Positions 44,909 to 53,907 of a stretch of DNA of 64,000 nt are shown one piece after another; position 1 is the first letter of the stretch; each line of letters starts with the position of its first letter. This stretch comes from CAZNPU01 sp964575335. Lineage in GTDB: Bacteria > Planctomycetota > Phycisphaerae > Phycisphaerales > SM1A02. The stretch spans positions 7,829-71,828 of the forward strand of contig CAZNPU010000014.1 in NCBI GenBank assembly GCA_964575335.1, read 5' to 3'. The notes under the pieces were generated by a model. It had not been told where the DNA came from and searched no databases. It was given only the letters and a program-made list of their open reading frames with translations. Made by a program: the position numbers and the translations under genes.

Positions 44909-45952
44909 TCAGGAAATGACGCGCTCCATGCATGGTCGAAGGGCACTATCGAGCAGGCCTTGCGTCAGCAGATAGCGGATATGGCCAATGCGCTGATAGC
45001 GCGGGCCTTCAAAATCATCCAGCGTCAGGCCGTGACGCAGATAGGCGTCATAACACTGAATGATCCCCAGCCGCGCATTCCACTGCGGTGTGAAGCCGGG
45101 CAGGACGCGGCGGGCCTTTTCGCAACTAACGCGGTAATTGCGTTTATCCGGCGAAGCGCCGTCAGCGAAACTCACGCAACATCGCGGCACGATGCGCTCA
45201 ACCAGTTTCGCAAGAACACGAATCTGATAATTCTCGCTTGTTGACCCGATGTTGAACGCCTGATCGCGCACATCGTGTTCGGGCGCTTCCAGAGCAGCGA
45301 TGAACGCGCGGGCAATGTCAGCAATGTGCACCAGGGGCCGCCACGGACTGCCGTCACTTTTGAGCATGACCTGTCCTGTGGTAAATGCCCACGCGGTGAG
45401 GTTATTGAGGACAAGATCAAAGCGAAGGCGAGGCGAAACGCCATAGGCAGTGGCGTTGCGCAGATAGACAGGGCAGAACTGCTGATCCGCAAGCTTCGAC
45501 AATGCCTGCTCGGTGAGCACCTTGGAATGGCCATATGGCGTGACCGGATTGCATGGAGCGGTTTCGTCCACCAGGTCATCGCCTGCTGCGCCGTAGTTGC
45601 TGCACGACGATGAGAAGATAAACCGCCGCACGCCTGCCGCCTTGGCCAGCTCCGCCAGCCGTACCGATGCATGATAATTGATCTCGTACGTCAATTCGGG
45701 ATCAAGATCGCCAAGCGGATCGTTGGAAAGGCCGGCCAGATGCAACACGGCATCGAAGCCTGCAAGGTCATCGCGCTCGACATCGCGCACATCCTTGCGA
45801 ATGGCAGGCACATCAACAATACCGTCGTCGCCGAAGGTGCATCGCTCGTACAGATCGCTGTCCAGCCCAACCACGTCATATCCCGCGCGAACCAGCATTG
45901 GGGTCAGGACCGTGCCGATATAGCCAAGATGTCCGGTCACCAGCACACGCAT
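44909..45952 (-). CDS. NAD-dependent sugar epimerase/dehydratase (extended SDR)
   Basis: This 347-residue nucleotide-sugar enzyme begins with the NAD motif VTGHLGYIGTVL at residues 5-16. The catalytic Ser is in SSSCSNYG, and Tyr/Lys in YGHSKVLTE (the YxxxK triad). SDGSPWRPLVHIADI and FNIGSTSENYQ follow. It resembles proteins next to CDP-sugar genes, so it may act on the CDP-glucose made by the upstream rfbF product, but the substrate cannot be read from sequence. GGAGG lies eight bases before the chosen ATG. The longer frame to 46114 lacks such a site. Confidence 0.88.
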   Translation of the reverse strand: MRVLVTGHLGYIGTVLTPMLVRAGYDVVGLDSDLYERCTFGDDGIVDVPAIRKDVRDVERDDLAGFDAVLHLAGLSNDPLGDLDPELTYEINYHASVRLAELAKAAGVRRFIFSSSCSNYGAAGDDLVDETAPCNPVTPYGHSKVLTEQALSKLADQQFCPVYLRNATAYGVSPRLRFDLVLNNLTAWAFTTGQVMLKSDGSPWRPLVHIADIARAFIAALEAPEHDVRDQAFNIGSTSENYQIRVLAKLVERIVPRCCVSFADGASPDKRNYRVSCEKARRVLPGFTPQWNARLGIIQCYDAYLRHGLTLDDFEGPRYQRIGHIRYLLTQGLLDSALRPCMERVIS

Positions 45953-46148
45953 AGACAGTGCCTCCAGTAGGGGGATGGTTCTTGAGTGCCGACGCGCAGC
46001 GATGCCAAAGGAAACGCTGCACAACATGAGCGAATGCACAGACAGCGCATCGCTCGTCGAACACGCAGCGGCGTGCAGTCTGCATCGTGTGGCAGTTGCG
46101 TAGGGATGTGGCACAAATGCGGCTATGGCGAATGCAGCATGCGCAGCG

Positions 46149-46934
46149 TCATGTCCATACTTTCCATGGCGCAGCGCCCGATTGCCACAGCGCTTCGAGC
46201 TGGTGCTTTTCGCGCAGGGTATCCATGCACTGCCAGAATGAATCGTGCCGATACGCCATGAGCTGGCCGTCGCGTGCGAGATTCACCATCGGTTCGCGCT
46301 CCCAGACAGTGTGATCGCCTTCGATGTAATCGAATACGCCCGGTTCCAGCACGAAAAACGCGCCGTTGATCCAGCCCTCGGCAGTTTGCGGCTTTTCAGA
46401 AAACTCGGCCACCCGATCGCCATCGAAGACAAGATGGCCGTATCGTGCCGGCGGTCTGACGGCGGTGACGGTGGCGAGCCGGCCATGCGAGCGATGGAAC
46501 GCCAGCAGCGCGTTGAGATCAATATTGGAAACGCCATCGCCCCACGTGAGCATGAAGGTTGACTCGCCAAGATATGGCTGCAGGCGTTTGATGCGCCCGC
46601 CGGTTTGCGTTGCGATACCGGTGTCCACGAGGTCGATGCGCCATGCGGGCAAACCCGTATCGCTGCCGACGCCGTTGTGCCGCTGCACGTGGCCATTGTG
46701 CATGTTGATGCTCAGATCGCCGTGCAGATTGCAATAATCGAGCATGTACTTTTTGATGTATTCGCCTTTGTAGCCCAGCGCGATGCAGAACTCATTGTGG
46801 CCGAAATACGAGTAGTGCATCATGATGTGCCAGAGGATCGGCCGACCTCCGATCTCCACCATGGGCTTCGGCTTGACGGTGGTTTCCTCAGCCAGTCGCG
46901 TGCCATATCCGCCAGCAAGAATCGCAACCTTCAT
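46149..46934 (-). CDS. rfbF: glucose-1-phosphate cytidylyltransferase
   Basis: The enzyme makes CDP-glucose from CTP and glucose 1-phosphate, the entry to CDP-linked deoxysugars. The nucleotidyl-transferase signature LAGGYGTRL at residues 6-14 precedes TVKPKPMVEIGGRPILWHIM, and later TWGDGVSNID and GWINGAFFVLEPGVFDYI match RfbF. The length of 261 residues is normal. AGGAGGTGA lies seven bases before the ATG. The start overlaps the glycosyltransferase stop as ATGA. The expected CDP-glucose 4,6-dehydratase (rfbG) is absent from the window. Confidence 0.94.
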   Translation of the reverse strand: MKVAILAGGYGTRLAEETTVKPKPMVEIGGRPILWHIMMHYSYFGHNEFCIALGYKGEYIKKYMLDYCNLHGDLSINMHNGHVQRHNGVGSDTGLPAWRIDLVDTGIATQTGGRIKRLQPYLGESTFMLTWGDGVSNIDLNALLAFHRSHGRLATVTAVRPPARYGHLVFDGDRVAEFSEKPQTAEGWINGAFFVLEPGVFDYIEGDHTVWEREPMVNLARDGQLMAYRHDSFWQCMDTLREKHQLEALWQSGAAPWKVWT

Positions 46935-48262
46935 CGTGCTTCACCTCCTACGCGGATCGTCGCGTGTGAATGCGCTGTGTGATGCAGCGCGGCATGTTGT
47001 GATGGGGATTCGCCACGCGGCGTGTCTTTGGCCTGCGTGCAGTGTCGCTGCGTAACAGCCTGCTCAAGCAATTGCATGATGCGCTGTGCACATTGGCTCC
47101 ACGACAGCACGGCACGAGCACGCTGAAGCGCAGCGCTGCACATTGCACGGTAGTCGTTCGGCGATTGAATCAGCGATTCGATGCGATCGGCGTACTCAAC
47201 AGGCGATGCGTCCAGCGGCATGACCAAGCCGGTGAGATTGTCCAGCACCACCTCGGGCAGACCGCCGGCTGCGCTGACGATGCTGGGCGTGCCCTGGTGT
47301 GCCGCTTCGGCGGGTGCGATGCCGAACGCTTCGGCTTGTGAGGGAAGAATCATCAGATGACTTTGAGCCAGAATCTGCTGATGCCGCAGCCGATCGCGCT
47401 CATGAGCAAGCTTCAAGCGGCCAACGCATGTGACAGCGCGACTGCGGCAGGCGCGCGATGTAGGCGGGCCAACAAAGCTCAACTGCGCGTTCCATCCGCG
47501 CTCTCGCAATAACTCCACCACGTCAATGGCAAGGTCCAACCCCTTGCGCACCGGATTGGCGGCAGTGATGCACAGCCGAAGACTGCGCCGCGATGGAAGC
47601 TCGCGCTCTAGGCCGTTTGTCGAAGATTCATTGGGAAGCACGTTCGCCCCCATCGGAACAACATGCGTCCGTTCGGCCGGCATGCCATAATCGACGATGG
47701 CAGACTGCCGCGCAAGCTCGGTGGCAAAAGCGGCCGCTGCGCTTCGATGCATGGCGGTGCGTTCCAGTTCATTGCGCGCGATCTGATAGCCAGCCGATTT
47801 GGCCTTGAACTTGGGATACGTGCTGCTGATCAGTTGATAGGTTGTGTCGGTGTAGTAGACGATGGGGATGTCGGTAAGAAACGCATATAGAAGTTCGCTG
47901 CTGAAGCAGGCGACCACCGCGTCCACGCGCGCCGTTTCAACGCGCTGCGCAAGGCTGGCTGATGTGCGTGCTGCGGCCTGCAGCAGCCGGCGATGCACTT
48001 CATCTGACTGCTGAGCGTTCACGCTGGCGTCAAAGCGGCTGCGAATGCGATGAACAAGCGGCAAGGCTGATGATGGAATAAGCTGCCGGGCGAGGGATTT
48101 GCCCGACTGTTTCCAGTACGACCAGGAGCGCGAGTGCGTTACAGCGGGGCCGATCGTCACCACCTCCGCCAGCTTCTCCAGTTCGCATCGCATGGAAAAC
48201 GGAATGCCGGAGTGGTGGTTGAAGTTGTAGGGGTCTTTATTGCACAGGAAGGCGATACGCAT
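46931..48262 (-). CDS. glycosyltransferase family 4-like protein
   Basis: This 443-residue GT-B retaining glycosyltransferase is likely to act on lipid-linked sugar chains at the cytoplasmic membrane face. The N-terminus MRIAFLCNKDPYNFNHHSG and the donor-binding PSQAEAFGIAPAEAAHQGTP (near 320), with the EX7E pattern, are typical. The stop overlaps rfbF as ATGA. Donor and acceptor are unknown. The C-terminal 35 residues are His/Arg-rich and unlike the family. Confidence 0.87.
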   Translation of the reverse strand: MRIAFLCNKDPYNFNHHSGIPFSMRCELEKLAEVVTIGPAVTHSRSWSYWKQSGKSLARQLIPSSALPLVHRIRSRFDASVNAQQSDEVHRRLLQAAARTSASLAQRVETARVDAVVACFSSELLYAFLTDIPIVYYTDTTYQLISSTYPKFKAKSAGYQIARNELERTAMHRSAAAAFATELARQSAIVDYGMPAERTHVVPMGANVLPNESSTNGLERELPSRRSLRLCITAANPVRKGLDLAIDVVELLRERGWNAQLSFVGPPTSRACRSRAVTCVGRLKLAHERDRLRHQQILAQSHLMILPSQAEAFGIAPAEAAHQGTPSIVSAAGGLPEVVLDNLTGLVMPLDASPVEYADRIESLIQSPNDYRAMCSAALQRARAVLSWSQCAQRIMQLLEQAVTQRHCTQAKDTPRGESPSQHAALHHTAHSHATIRVGGEAR

Positions 48263-48281
48263 CGCTTGCGCTCCTGTCAGT

Positions 48282-49220
48282 TCAAGGCGTGAGGTTGCTC
48301 AGAGTGTCATTGCGCTGCGACGGGAGCGGTTGCTGGGTTGTCCTGGCGCGGGCAAACTTGCGGAGCAATGGTTTGGCGGTCCATGATGTGATCGCAGCCA
48401 TGCACGCAGCCCGTTCGTGCATGCTCATCGGAACGCGTGTGACGATTGCTGCGCCGTGCGCCAGTCGCGAAAGAGTCAACCGCATCGGCCATGCTCGCTT
48501 GCTCGGATCCCACCAGAGCCAGCGCTGTGATTTGACAGACATGTTGTTGCGACGATAGCAGCCGTTGTACATGCGCCAGGAAAACAGACATTCAGGTACA
48601 ATCACCACGCGGCCCCGCAGCGCCATTTCTGCCAGAAATAGCCGATCCGATCCGCAGTACAGCGGGATCAGGTTCGTGCGGCTTACCTGCGCACGGCGCA
48701 TCACGCCCCAGATTGCACTGAAGTCATATGCATCTATCACCGCACGAAACCGCGCCAGCCGCGTTGATGCAGCAAACGTGCGGTCAAGCGTGAAGCGATC
48801 GATCTCATTGCCCTGTTCATCAATGTAGCGAACGTCGGTATGAACCAGGCTCACACTCGGGTCGCGATTGAGAACATCCACGCATCGGGCGAGATATTCA
48901 TGTTCCAGCAGATCATCGTGGGCAGCCCATTTGAAATAGCGGCCGCGCGCATGGTGAAAAAGAAAGTTGAAGTTCCGCCCGGCCCCGATATTGGCAGCGT
49001 GACGGAAATAGCGCACGCGCGGATCGCATGCTGCATACGATCGGCAGATCGATTCCGTGTCGTCCGTTGACGCGTTGTCGGCAATCAGTAGTTCGAAATT
49101 GCTGAAACTTTGCGTCAGGATCGATTCAATCGCCTGTGTCACAAGATGACCGCCGTTGTAGACAGGAAGCGCGATGCTGACACAAGGCGCCAACATATGG
49201 CATGAAATGGCGCGAGTCAT
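48282..49220 (-). CDS. glycosyltransferase family 2
   Basis: This 312-residue GT-A inverting glycosyltransferase opens with VSIALPVYNGGHLVTQAIES. It has the LLIADNASTDDT nucleotide-binding segment and the metal-binding AAHDDLLEHEY (DD). The start overlaps the stop of the wecB-like gene as ATGA, indicating translational coupling. No membrane helices are seen. The donor is unknown. Confidence 0.88.
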   Translation of the reverse strand: MTRAISCHMLAPCVSIALPVYNGGHLVTQAIESILTQSFSNFELLIADNASTDDTESICRSYAACDPRVRYFRHAANIGAGRNFNFLFHHARGRYFKWAAHDDLLEHEYLARCVDVLNRDPSVSLVHTDVRYIDEQGNEIDRFTLDRTFAASTRLARFRAVIDAYDFSAIWGVMRRAQVSRTNLIPLYCGSDRLFLAEMALRGRVVIVPECLFSWRMYNGCYRRNNMSVKSQRWLWWDPSKRAWPMRLTLSRLAHGAAIVTRVPMSMHERAACMAAITSWTAKPLLRKFARARTTQQPLPSQRNDTLSNLTP

Positions 49221-50509
49221 GAGATGTCCGTTGTTGGCAAACCAGAGATGCCTTGCTTTTCCAAGAGCGAAGTCATGTCATGGTCCGCATGACGCGCGTA
49301 TTTGGCGCGTGCTGCGGACGCTGCAACCGGAGCAGTGCTGCTGTGCAGCGCATGTACGCCGGCGTAAGGCGATGCTGCTGCTGCCGCCGACGCCAGCCGC
49401 CACCGCGCGGTTCGTTTCCGGATCGGCGCGCGATCAAGCAGAATTTCAATGATGCGTTCGGCGGCTTGACCGTCCCAGAGTGGCGGACGGACAGCCTGGC
49501 GGCGTTCTTTTGCAATTGCACGCTCCGCCGCTGCGACAATAGCCTGCTCATCAGCCCGCACAAGTTCATTGAAGCCGAACTTCAAGGTGATGGGGCGTTC
49601 GGTGTTTTCGCGCACCGTCAGGCACGGCACGCCCAGAACAGCCGCTTCTTCCTGAATGCCGCCGGAATCAGTCAACACAAGTGCCGCTTCCGACAGCAGC
49701 GAGATGAACTCGGGATAGCTCAGCGGCGGGAGCGGGCGAATTCGCTTCTCGCAAAATCGAATGCCGAATTCTTTGATGCGCTGTTGCGTGCGCGGATGAA
49801 TGGCAAAGTACACCGGCAGGCGATCGCCCAGAGCCTCCAGGCCGCGAACGATGGGGTAAAGCGTTTGCGGATGATCGACATTGGCGGGGCGATGCAGCGT
49901 AACCAGAGCGAACCTGCTGCAGGAAATATTGTATTTGCACCGCGTTTCCTTATGAGGCAGTCGCGGCAGTACCCAGTCGAGCGTGTCGATCATGACGTTG
50001 CCGACGCAGAAAATGCGATCACGATCGATGCCTTCAGCCACCAGATTGTCATCAGCATCGGCTGACGGCGTGAACAGATACTGCGAAAGCCGATCGGTCA
50101 GCACGCGGTTGCGTTCCTCGGGCATCGACCAGTCACGGCTTCGCAGCCCGGCTTCAACATGTGCGATGGGAACATCCACGGTGGCCGACGCGAGTGCAGC
50201 AGCCAGGGTGGAACTGACATCGCCAACCACAACCGTCACATCCGGCCGCGTTGTTTGCAGCACCGGTTCAAGTTTCTCCATGATTCGGGCAATCTGCTGC
50301 GCCTGTGTGCCGCTGCCGACCTGCAGGTGAACATCCGGCTGCGGCAGCCCCAGCGCGTTGATGAATGAATCCGACATGGCCTGGTCGAAATGCTGGCCGG
50401 TATGAACCAGAATCGTCGAACATCCGGAGCGCTGACAGAGAGCCTTGTACAGCGGTGCGATTTTCATGAAGTTCGGCCTTGCGCCGAAAACCAACATGCA
50501 TTTCATCAT
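49217..50509 (-). CDS. wecB: UDP-N-acetylglucosamine 2-epimerase (non-hydrolysing)
   Basis: The enzyme interconverts UDP-GlcNAc and UDP-ManNAc. Signatures are GARPNFMKIAPL at 9-20, HTGQHFDQAMS, AHVEAGLRS, PEERNR, TLHRPANVDHP, DSGGIQEEA and RENTERPIT. The family is about 370 residues. Here about 55 extra Ala-rich residues follow, starting near RWRLASAAAAAS. UDP-ManNAc would be a substrate for the WecG/TagA-like transferase in the same locus. Confidence 0.93.
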   Translation of the reverse strand: MMKCMLVFGARPNFMKIAPLYKALCQRSGCSTILVHTGQHFDQAMSDSFINALGLPQPDVHLQVGSGTQAQQIARIMEKLEPVLQTTRPDVTVVVGDVSSTLAAALASATVDVPIAHVEAGLRSRDWSMPEERNRVLTDRLSQYLFTPSADADDNLVAEGIDRDRIFCVGNVMIDTLDWVLPRLPHKETRCKYNISCSRFALVTLHRPANVDHPQTLYPIVRGLEALGDRLPVYFAIHPRTQQRIKEFGIRFCEKRIRPLPPLSYPEFISLLSEAALVLTDSGGIQEEAAVLGVPCLTVRENTERPITLKFGFNELVRADEQAIVAAAERAIAKERRQAVRPPLWDGQAAERIIEILLDRAPIRKRTARWRLASAAAAASPYAGVHALHSSTAPVAASAARAKYARHADHDMTSLLEKQGISGLPTTDIS

Positions 50510-50687
50510 GTCCTCCTGGCTCTTGACGCCTCACCTGCAGCAGCATGCGACAGACAGCACGCCATCACGCTGCTGTGGCGAGATCGTTTCGTTCAAGCAC
50601 AGTTGATGCAGTCAATGTGAAAAGCTGTGTTCGTTTCGACGCGCAGCGTTCATGGCGCGCGAAAACACAGCAGCGTGTGTCGACACG

Positions 50688-51938
50688 CTAGAGCGATGAC
50701 GTCGCTCCAATCGGCACGATTCCCAACCGGGCAAGCTCATTCAGTACAGCGCCGGCTTTGGCTGTCCACGTTTCATGACGCACACGTTCAATGCGGCGGT
50801 CTGCATTTCCTGCTGAGACCAGACAGCGGCGAATCGCTGCGGAAAACGTTTCAGCGTCCGATGCGACCTCCACCAAACCCTCATAGCGCGCCAGCTCGCC
50901 AAACGGCGTACTCACGACAGGGCGTCCGACAGCGAGATACTCCTTCAACTTCACCGGATTGCACGCTTCAATCCAGCGATTGCGGTTCCACGGCATGATC
51001 AGCACGTCGCATGCCGCCATGTACGCGGGCACCGATTCATATGGACGTTGGCCCAGTAGATGGACATGGCGATGCAGGCACCAGCCGGCGGGCAGTGAGC
51101 AGCCGCCCACAATGACAAATGTCAGATCGCTGAGCATTGCAGCAACGCGGTTGAACAGCGCTGCGTCGAATGTATGAGCGTCCACGCCGCCAACAAAACC
51201 GACGCGCGGCCTGGGCAGGTGGCGCATGTCGTGCGGCTCATCGATTTCGCCGCGCCCCGCAGCATGAAATCGATCGAAGTCAACGCCATGATCGATCAGC
51301 TGCGCATGGCGGCATTGGGGACGTTCCGCGTCGTAGAGCGTTGATGAGCAAAACAGCGTGAGATCAGCCTGCTGCTTGAGGTGGCGATCGTCCTGTTCGA
51401 TCAGTTCCCGCGCAACATTGGGAAACTCTTCGTAACGATCGGTGCGCTGATACACCAGCGCAGCGGGCTTGAGCGCAGTGACAATCTCGGCAGCCGCGGG
51501 GCATTCCACCCAGATCAGAGGGCGGCGGATACCTGCGTTGCGTGCTGTGCGCTTGATTTGCATGGGCACAATGCGTCGGGCAATACGGCGTCCGGCCCGG
51601 CCGGGAATGGTGATGGGGCTGAGAACCCAGAATTGCTTCTCCACGTGAACCGTGCCGCGCCGCCAGCTGTTGAGTTTGCGCGCTACACGGCGGAAGAACA
51701 TTGCTCCTTCGCCGAGTCGAGGAGTTCGCACGCCGATGGAGTTGACGTACACAACGGGGACGTGCTGGGCGAGTTGTCGGCACATCTGCATGTCGTAGTG
51801 GCCTCGATTGTGATACCACCAGTCAGCGCCGCCGAAGCAGATGCATCCGTCGAATCGCGTTGCAGCATCAATGCTGGCGCTGGTGTCGCATCGCTTCTGA
51901 CTTGCCGTCCACGAAGCAGTTCCCGAAGAACCATCCAC
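50688..51938 (-). CDS. glycosyltransferase (GT-B, family 4/1-like)
   Basis: The protein has about 416 residues from a GTG at 51938, the last usable start before the conserved opening FDGCICFGGADWWYHNRGHY. The fold is GT-B: a VGFVGGVDAHTFDAAL region near 250, VPAYMAACDVLIMPWNRN near 310 and NPVKLKEYLAVGRPVVSTPF near 340. The latter carry the donor-binding Asn-Pro-x-Lys and Glu. The open frame continues to 52010 (ATG), but this would run further into the TagA-like gene, which it overlaps in another frame by 256 bases even with the shorter start. Confidence 0.8.
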   Translation of the reverse strand: MDGSSGTASWTASQKRCDTSASIDAATRFDGCICFGGADWWYHNRGHYDMQMCRQLAQHVPVVYVNSIGVRTPRLGEGAMFFRRVARKLNSWRRGTVHVEKQFWVLSPITIPGRAGRRIARRIVPMQIKRTARNAGIRRPLIWVECPAAAEIVTALKPAALVYQRTDRYEEFPNVARELIEQDDRHLKQQADLTLFCSSTLYDAERPQCRHAQLIDHGVDFDRFHAAGRGEIDEPHDMRHLPRPRVGFVGGVDAHTFDAALFNRVAAMLSDLTFVIVGGCSLPAGWCLHRHVHLLGQRPYESVPAYMAACDVLIMPWNRNRWIEACNPVKLKEYLAVGRPVVSTPFGELARYEGLVEVASDAETFSAAIRRCLVSAGNADRRIERVRHETWTAKAGAVLNELARLGIVPIGATSSL

Positions 51939-52681
51939 ATGAAGATGCTGTTGGTAATGAGGTAGCGTTTCCACAATCGTCGAGGCTCCTGCAGGACGCG
52001 ATACAGCCATTCACACCCGCACCGCTGCCAGAGAAGGGGGGCGCGTTTGACTCGCCCGGCCATGACGTCAAACGAACCGCCCACGCCGTGACAGACAGGC
52101 ACGTTCATCATCGGACCGAACTGAGCGAGAAACTCTTCCTTGTGAGGCGACGTGATGCCCACAAACAGCATGTCGGGCCTGGCTGAGCGAATCGCCTCCG
52201 CTATGGACGGCGCTTCATCGTCTTTGAAGTATCCGTTGCGATAACCGGCAATGCGAAGATGCGGATATCGCGCTCTGGCGCGGCGCACCACTTCGTCGAG
52301 CACAGCCTGTTCTGCGCCGAGAAAAAATACCGAGTAATGCTTCTGGTTGCCCAGCCGCAACAGATGCTCAAAGAGATCGATGCCGGCCACGCGCTCGGGA
52401 AGCGATCTGCGAAGCAATCGACTGGCCCATACCACCGACACGCCGTCCGCCAGCACAAGATCGGCGTCGAGCACGGCCTGACGAAGCTGCGCCTGTCGCC
52501 GCATGTTCACCAACTTGGCAGCGTTCACCACGCCCACCAGCAGCCGCTCGCGCGTGAGAATTGCCCGCTCGCATCGCTCGACAGCCTGCTGGATTGTGGC
52601 GGCATGAATCGGTATGCCAAATAAGAGCTTTACTTCCAGCGTGCTTGATGGAGATGCTGCAGTGGTTCCGTTCGCGTGCAT
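51683..52681 (-). CDS. WecG/TagA/CpsF-family glycosyltransferase with long tail
   Basis: The family transfers ManNAc-type sugars to lipid-linked GlcNAc early in polysaccharide assembly. Core motifs are NAAKLVNMRRQ, DADLVLADGVSVVWASRLL (catalytic Asp region), YFLGAEQAV-like FFLGAEQAVLDE, VGITSPHKEEFL and GVGGSFDVMAGRVKRAP. These end with EWLYRVLQEPRRLWKRYL at about residue 240. The remaining 85 residues are Ser/Thr/Ala-rich, unlike the family, and coincide with the overlap with the next gene. The ancestral stop may have been lost. Confidence 0.88.
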   Translation of the reverse strand: MHANGTTAASPSSTLEVKLLFGIPIHAATIQQAVERCERAILTRERLLVGVVNAAKLVNMRRQAQLRQAVLDADLVLADGVSVVWASRLLRRSLPERVAGIDLFEHLLRLGNQKHYSVFFLGAEQAVLDEVVRRARARYPHLRIAGYRNGYFKDDEAPSIAEAIRSARPDMLFVGITSPHKEEFLAQFGPMMNVPVCHGVGGSFDVMAGRVKRAPLLWQRCGCEWLYRVLQEPRRLWKRYLITNSIFMWMVLRELLRGRQVRSDATPAPALMLQRDSTDASASAALTGGITIEATTTCRCADNSPSTSPLCTSTPSACELLDSAKEQCSSAV

Positions 52682-52687
52682 GTTGGG

Positions 52688-53833
52688 TTACCTCCCCAGC
52701 CAGGTGTAAAGGATCCATCCCAGGTGATAGGGACGGCATTCAAAATCCACGACTGTCGGTTGGAACATCCAGTTCAATGGCTGCAGCGTCAGCCTTGGAT
52801 GAATTCGATTGGCAACAGCGCGAGAGAAGCGGACTAATTTGCGCACGTCGCTGCGACCGATTTTGCGCCAGATCACCGACCGGTCATCGTCAATCAGCGA
52901 CCGGCCGATTTCCGGTGCGTGCTCCAGCCACGCCAGACCGCGCGCGGTTGCGTCTTTGTGGTTCGTGCCGCCGGCATCGGCCAACGCCAATAGCGCCATA
53001 GGCGCCATGGCATTCTGATGCACGCTGTAGACCGGATATCCCTCGATGACGCTGCCGTGATGAACTTCATAGTGCCACCACCACTGACCCGCTGCGCCTT
53101 GCACCGAGACGATCTGCGCAGCGCATCGGTTCGCAATCGATAAAGCGAATTCATCGCCCGTCGCCCGCGCCAGCTGCGACAGTGCAAGTATGGGATAGAC
53201 CTGATCGGCAAAGCATGCGACATGTGATCTGCCCAGCGGCGCGATGAGAGGCGAGGTGTAATGCGGAAACAAGCCGCCGGCATGGTTGAAGCATTGCACC
53301 AGTCGCGCTCGCGCCTGATCGAACAATCGCTGTGTGCAAATATGTTTGTGAGCCGCCAGCAATGCTGAAAGCACCCACGCCGCTGCAACTGTTTCGCATG
53401 GCTCATATGTGCCATTGAGCTGATCCAACCGTTCGATCGCATACGGCAGATGAGGATGTTCAACTGCAGCGGCGCACCAGATCAGCAGCGCAAGATCACC
53501 CAGGTTATTGGTGTGCTCGATCCTGCTGAGCAGCCGCCCGCAGAACTCCCTGGCGGTTTCGCCGCCGAGAATGGCTCGCTGACCTGCTTCGTCAAGCAAT
53601 GCGACGCCCAGTACAACGATGCAACTGTAGCGCAGGGATTCACCGTGTTGTTGCACGCCGTCGTTGTCGCGCTTTCTGCAGGTAAAGGTGAATAAGCCGC
53701 TGTCTCGCCGATACATTTGAGGCAGTCCGCGCAGCGCAATCGCCAGCACATGCTCGATAATCTGTCGCGCAGGATTTGGCCATTGAGCAATGTGAGCATG
53801 CGAACATGCAGATGTCATCATGGCAGACGTCAC
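52688..53833 (-). CDS. alpha-barrel-like protein of unknown function in the polysaccharide locus
   Basis: I do not recognise a family for this 381-residue protein. The sequence is made of paired helices with Trp/His/Tyr-rich turns (QWWWHYEVHHGSVIEGYPVY near 245-265, VDFECRPYHLGWILYTWLG at the end). This suggests an alpha/alpha-barrel of the kind found in polysaccharide lyases, hydrolases and epimerases. No signal peptide is seen. Its position six bases before the TagA-like gene suggests a role in polymer modification or a donor step. Confidence 0.7.
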   Translation of the reverse strand: MTSAMMTSACSHAHIAQWPNPARQIIEHVLAIALRGLPQMYRRDSGLFTFTCRKRDNDGVQQHGESLRYSCIVVLGVALLDEAGQRAILGGETAREFCGRLLSRIEHTNNLGDLALLIWCAAAVEHPHLPYAIERLDQLNGTYEPCETVAAAWVLSALLAAHKHICTQRLFDQARARLVQCFNHAGGLFPHYTSPLIAPLGRSHVACFADQVYPILALSQLARATGDEFALSIANRCAAQIVSVQGAAGQWWWHYEVHHGSVIEGYPVYSVHQNAMAPMALLALADAGGTNHKDATARGLAWLEHAPEIGRSLIDDDRSVIWRKIGRSDVRKLVRFSRAVANRIHPRLTLQPLNWMFQPTVVDFECRPYHLGWILYTWLGR

Positions 53834-53907
53834 AGTTCAGCTCCGGTGGTGGGGGGATGGCGGAAATAACGGTTCGAAAACTGCGTGTGCAGGCTGTATG
53901 TGATGAT

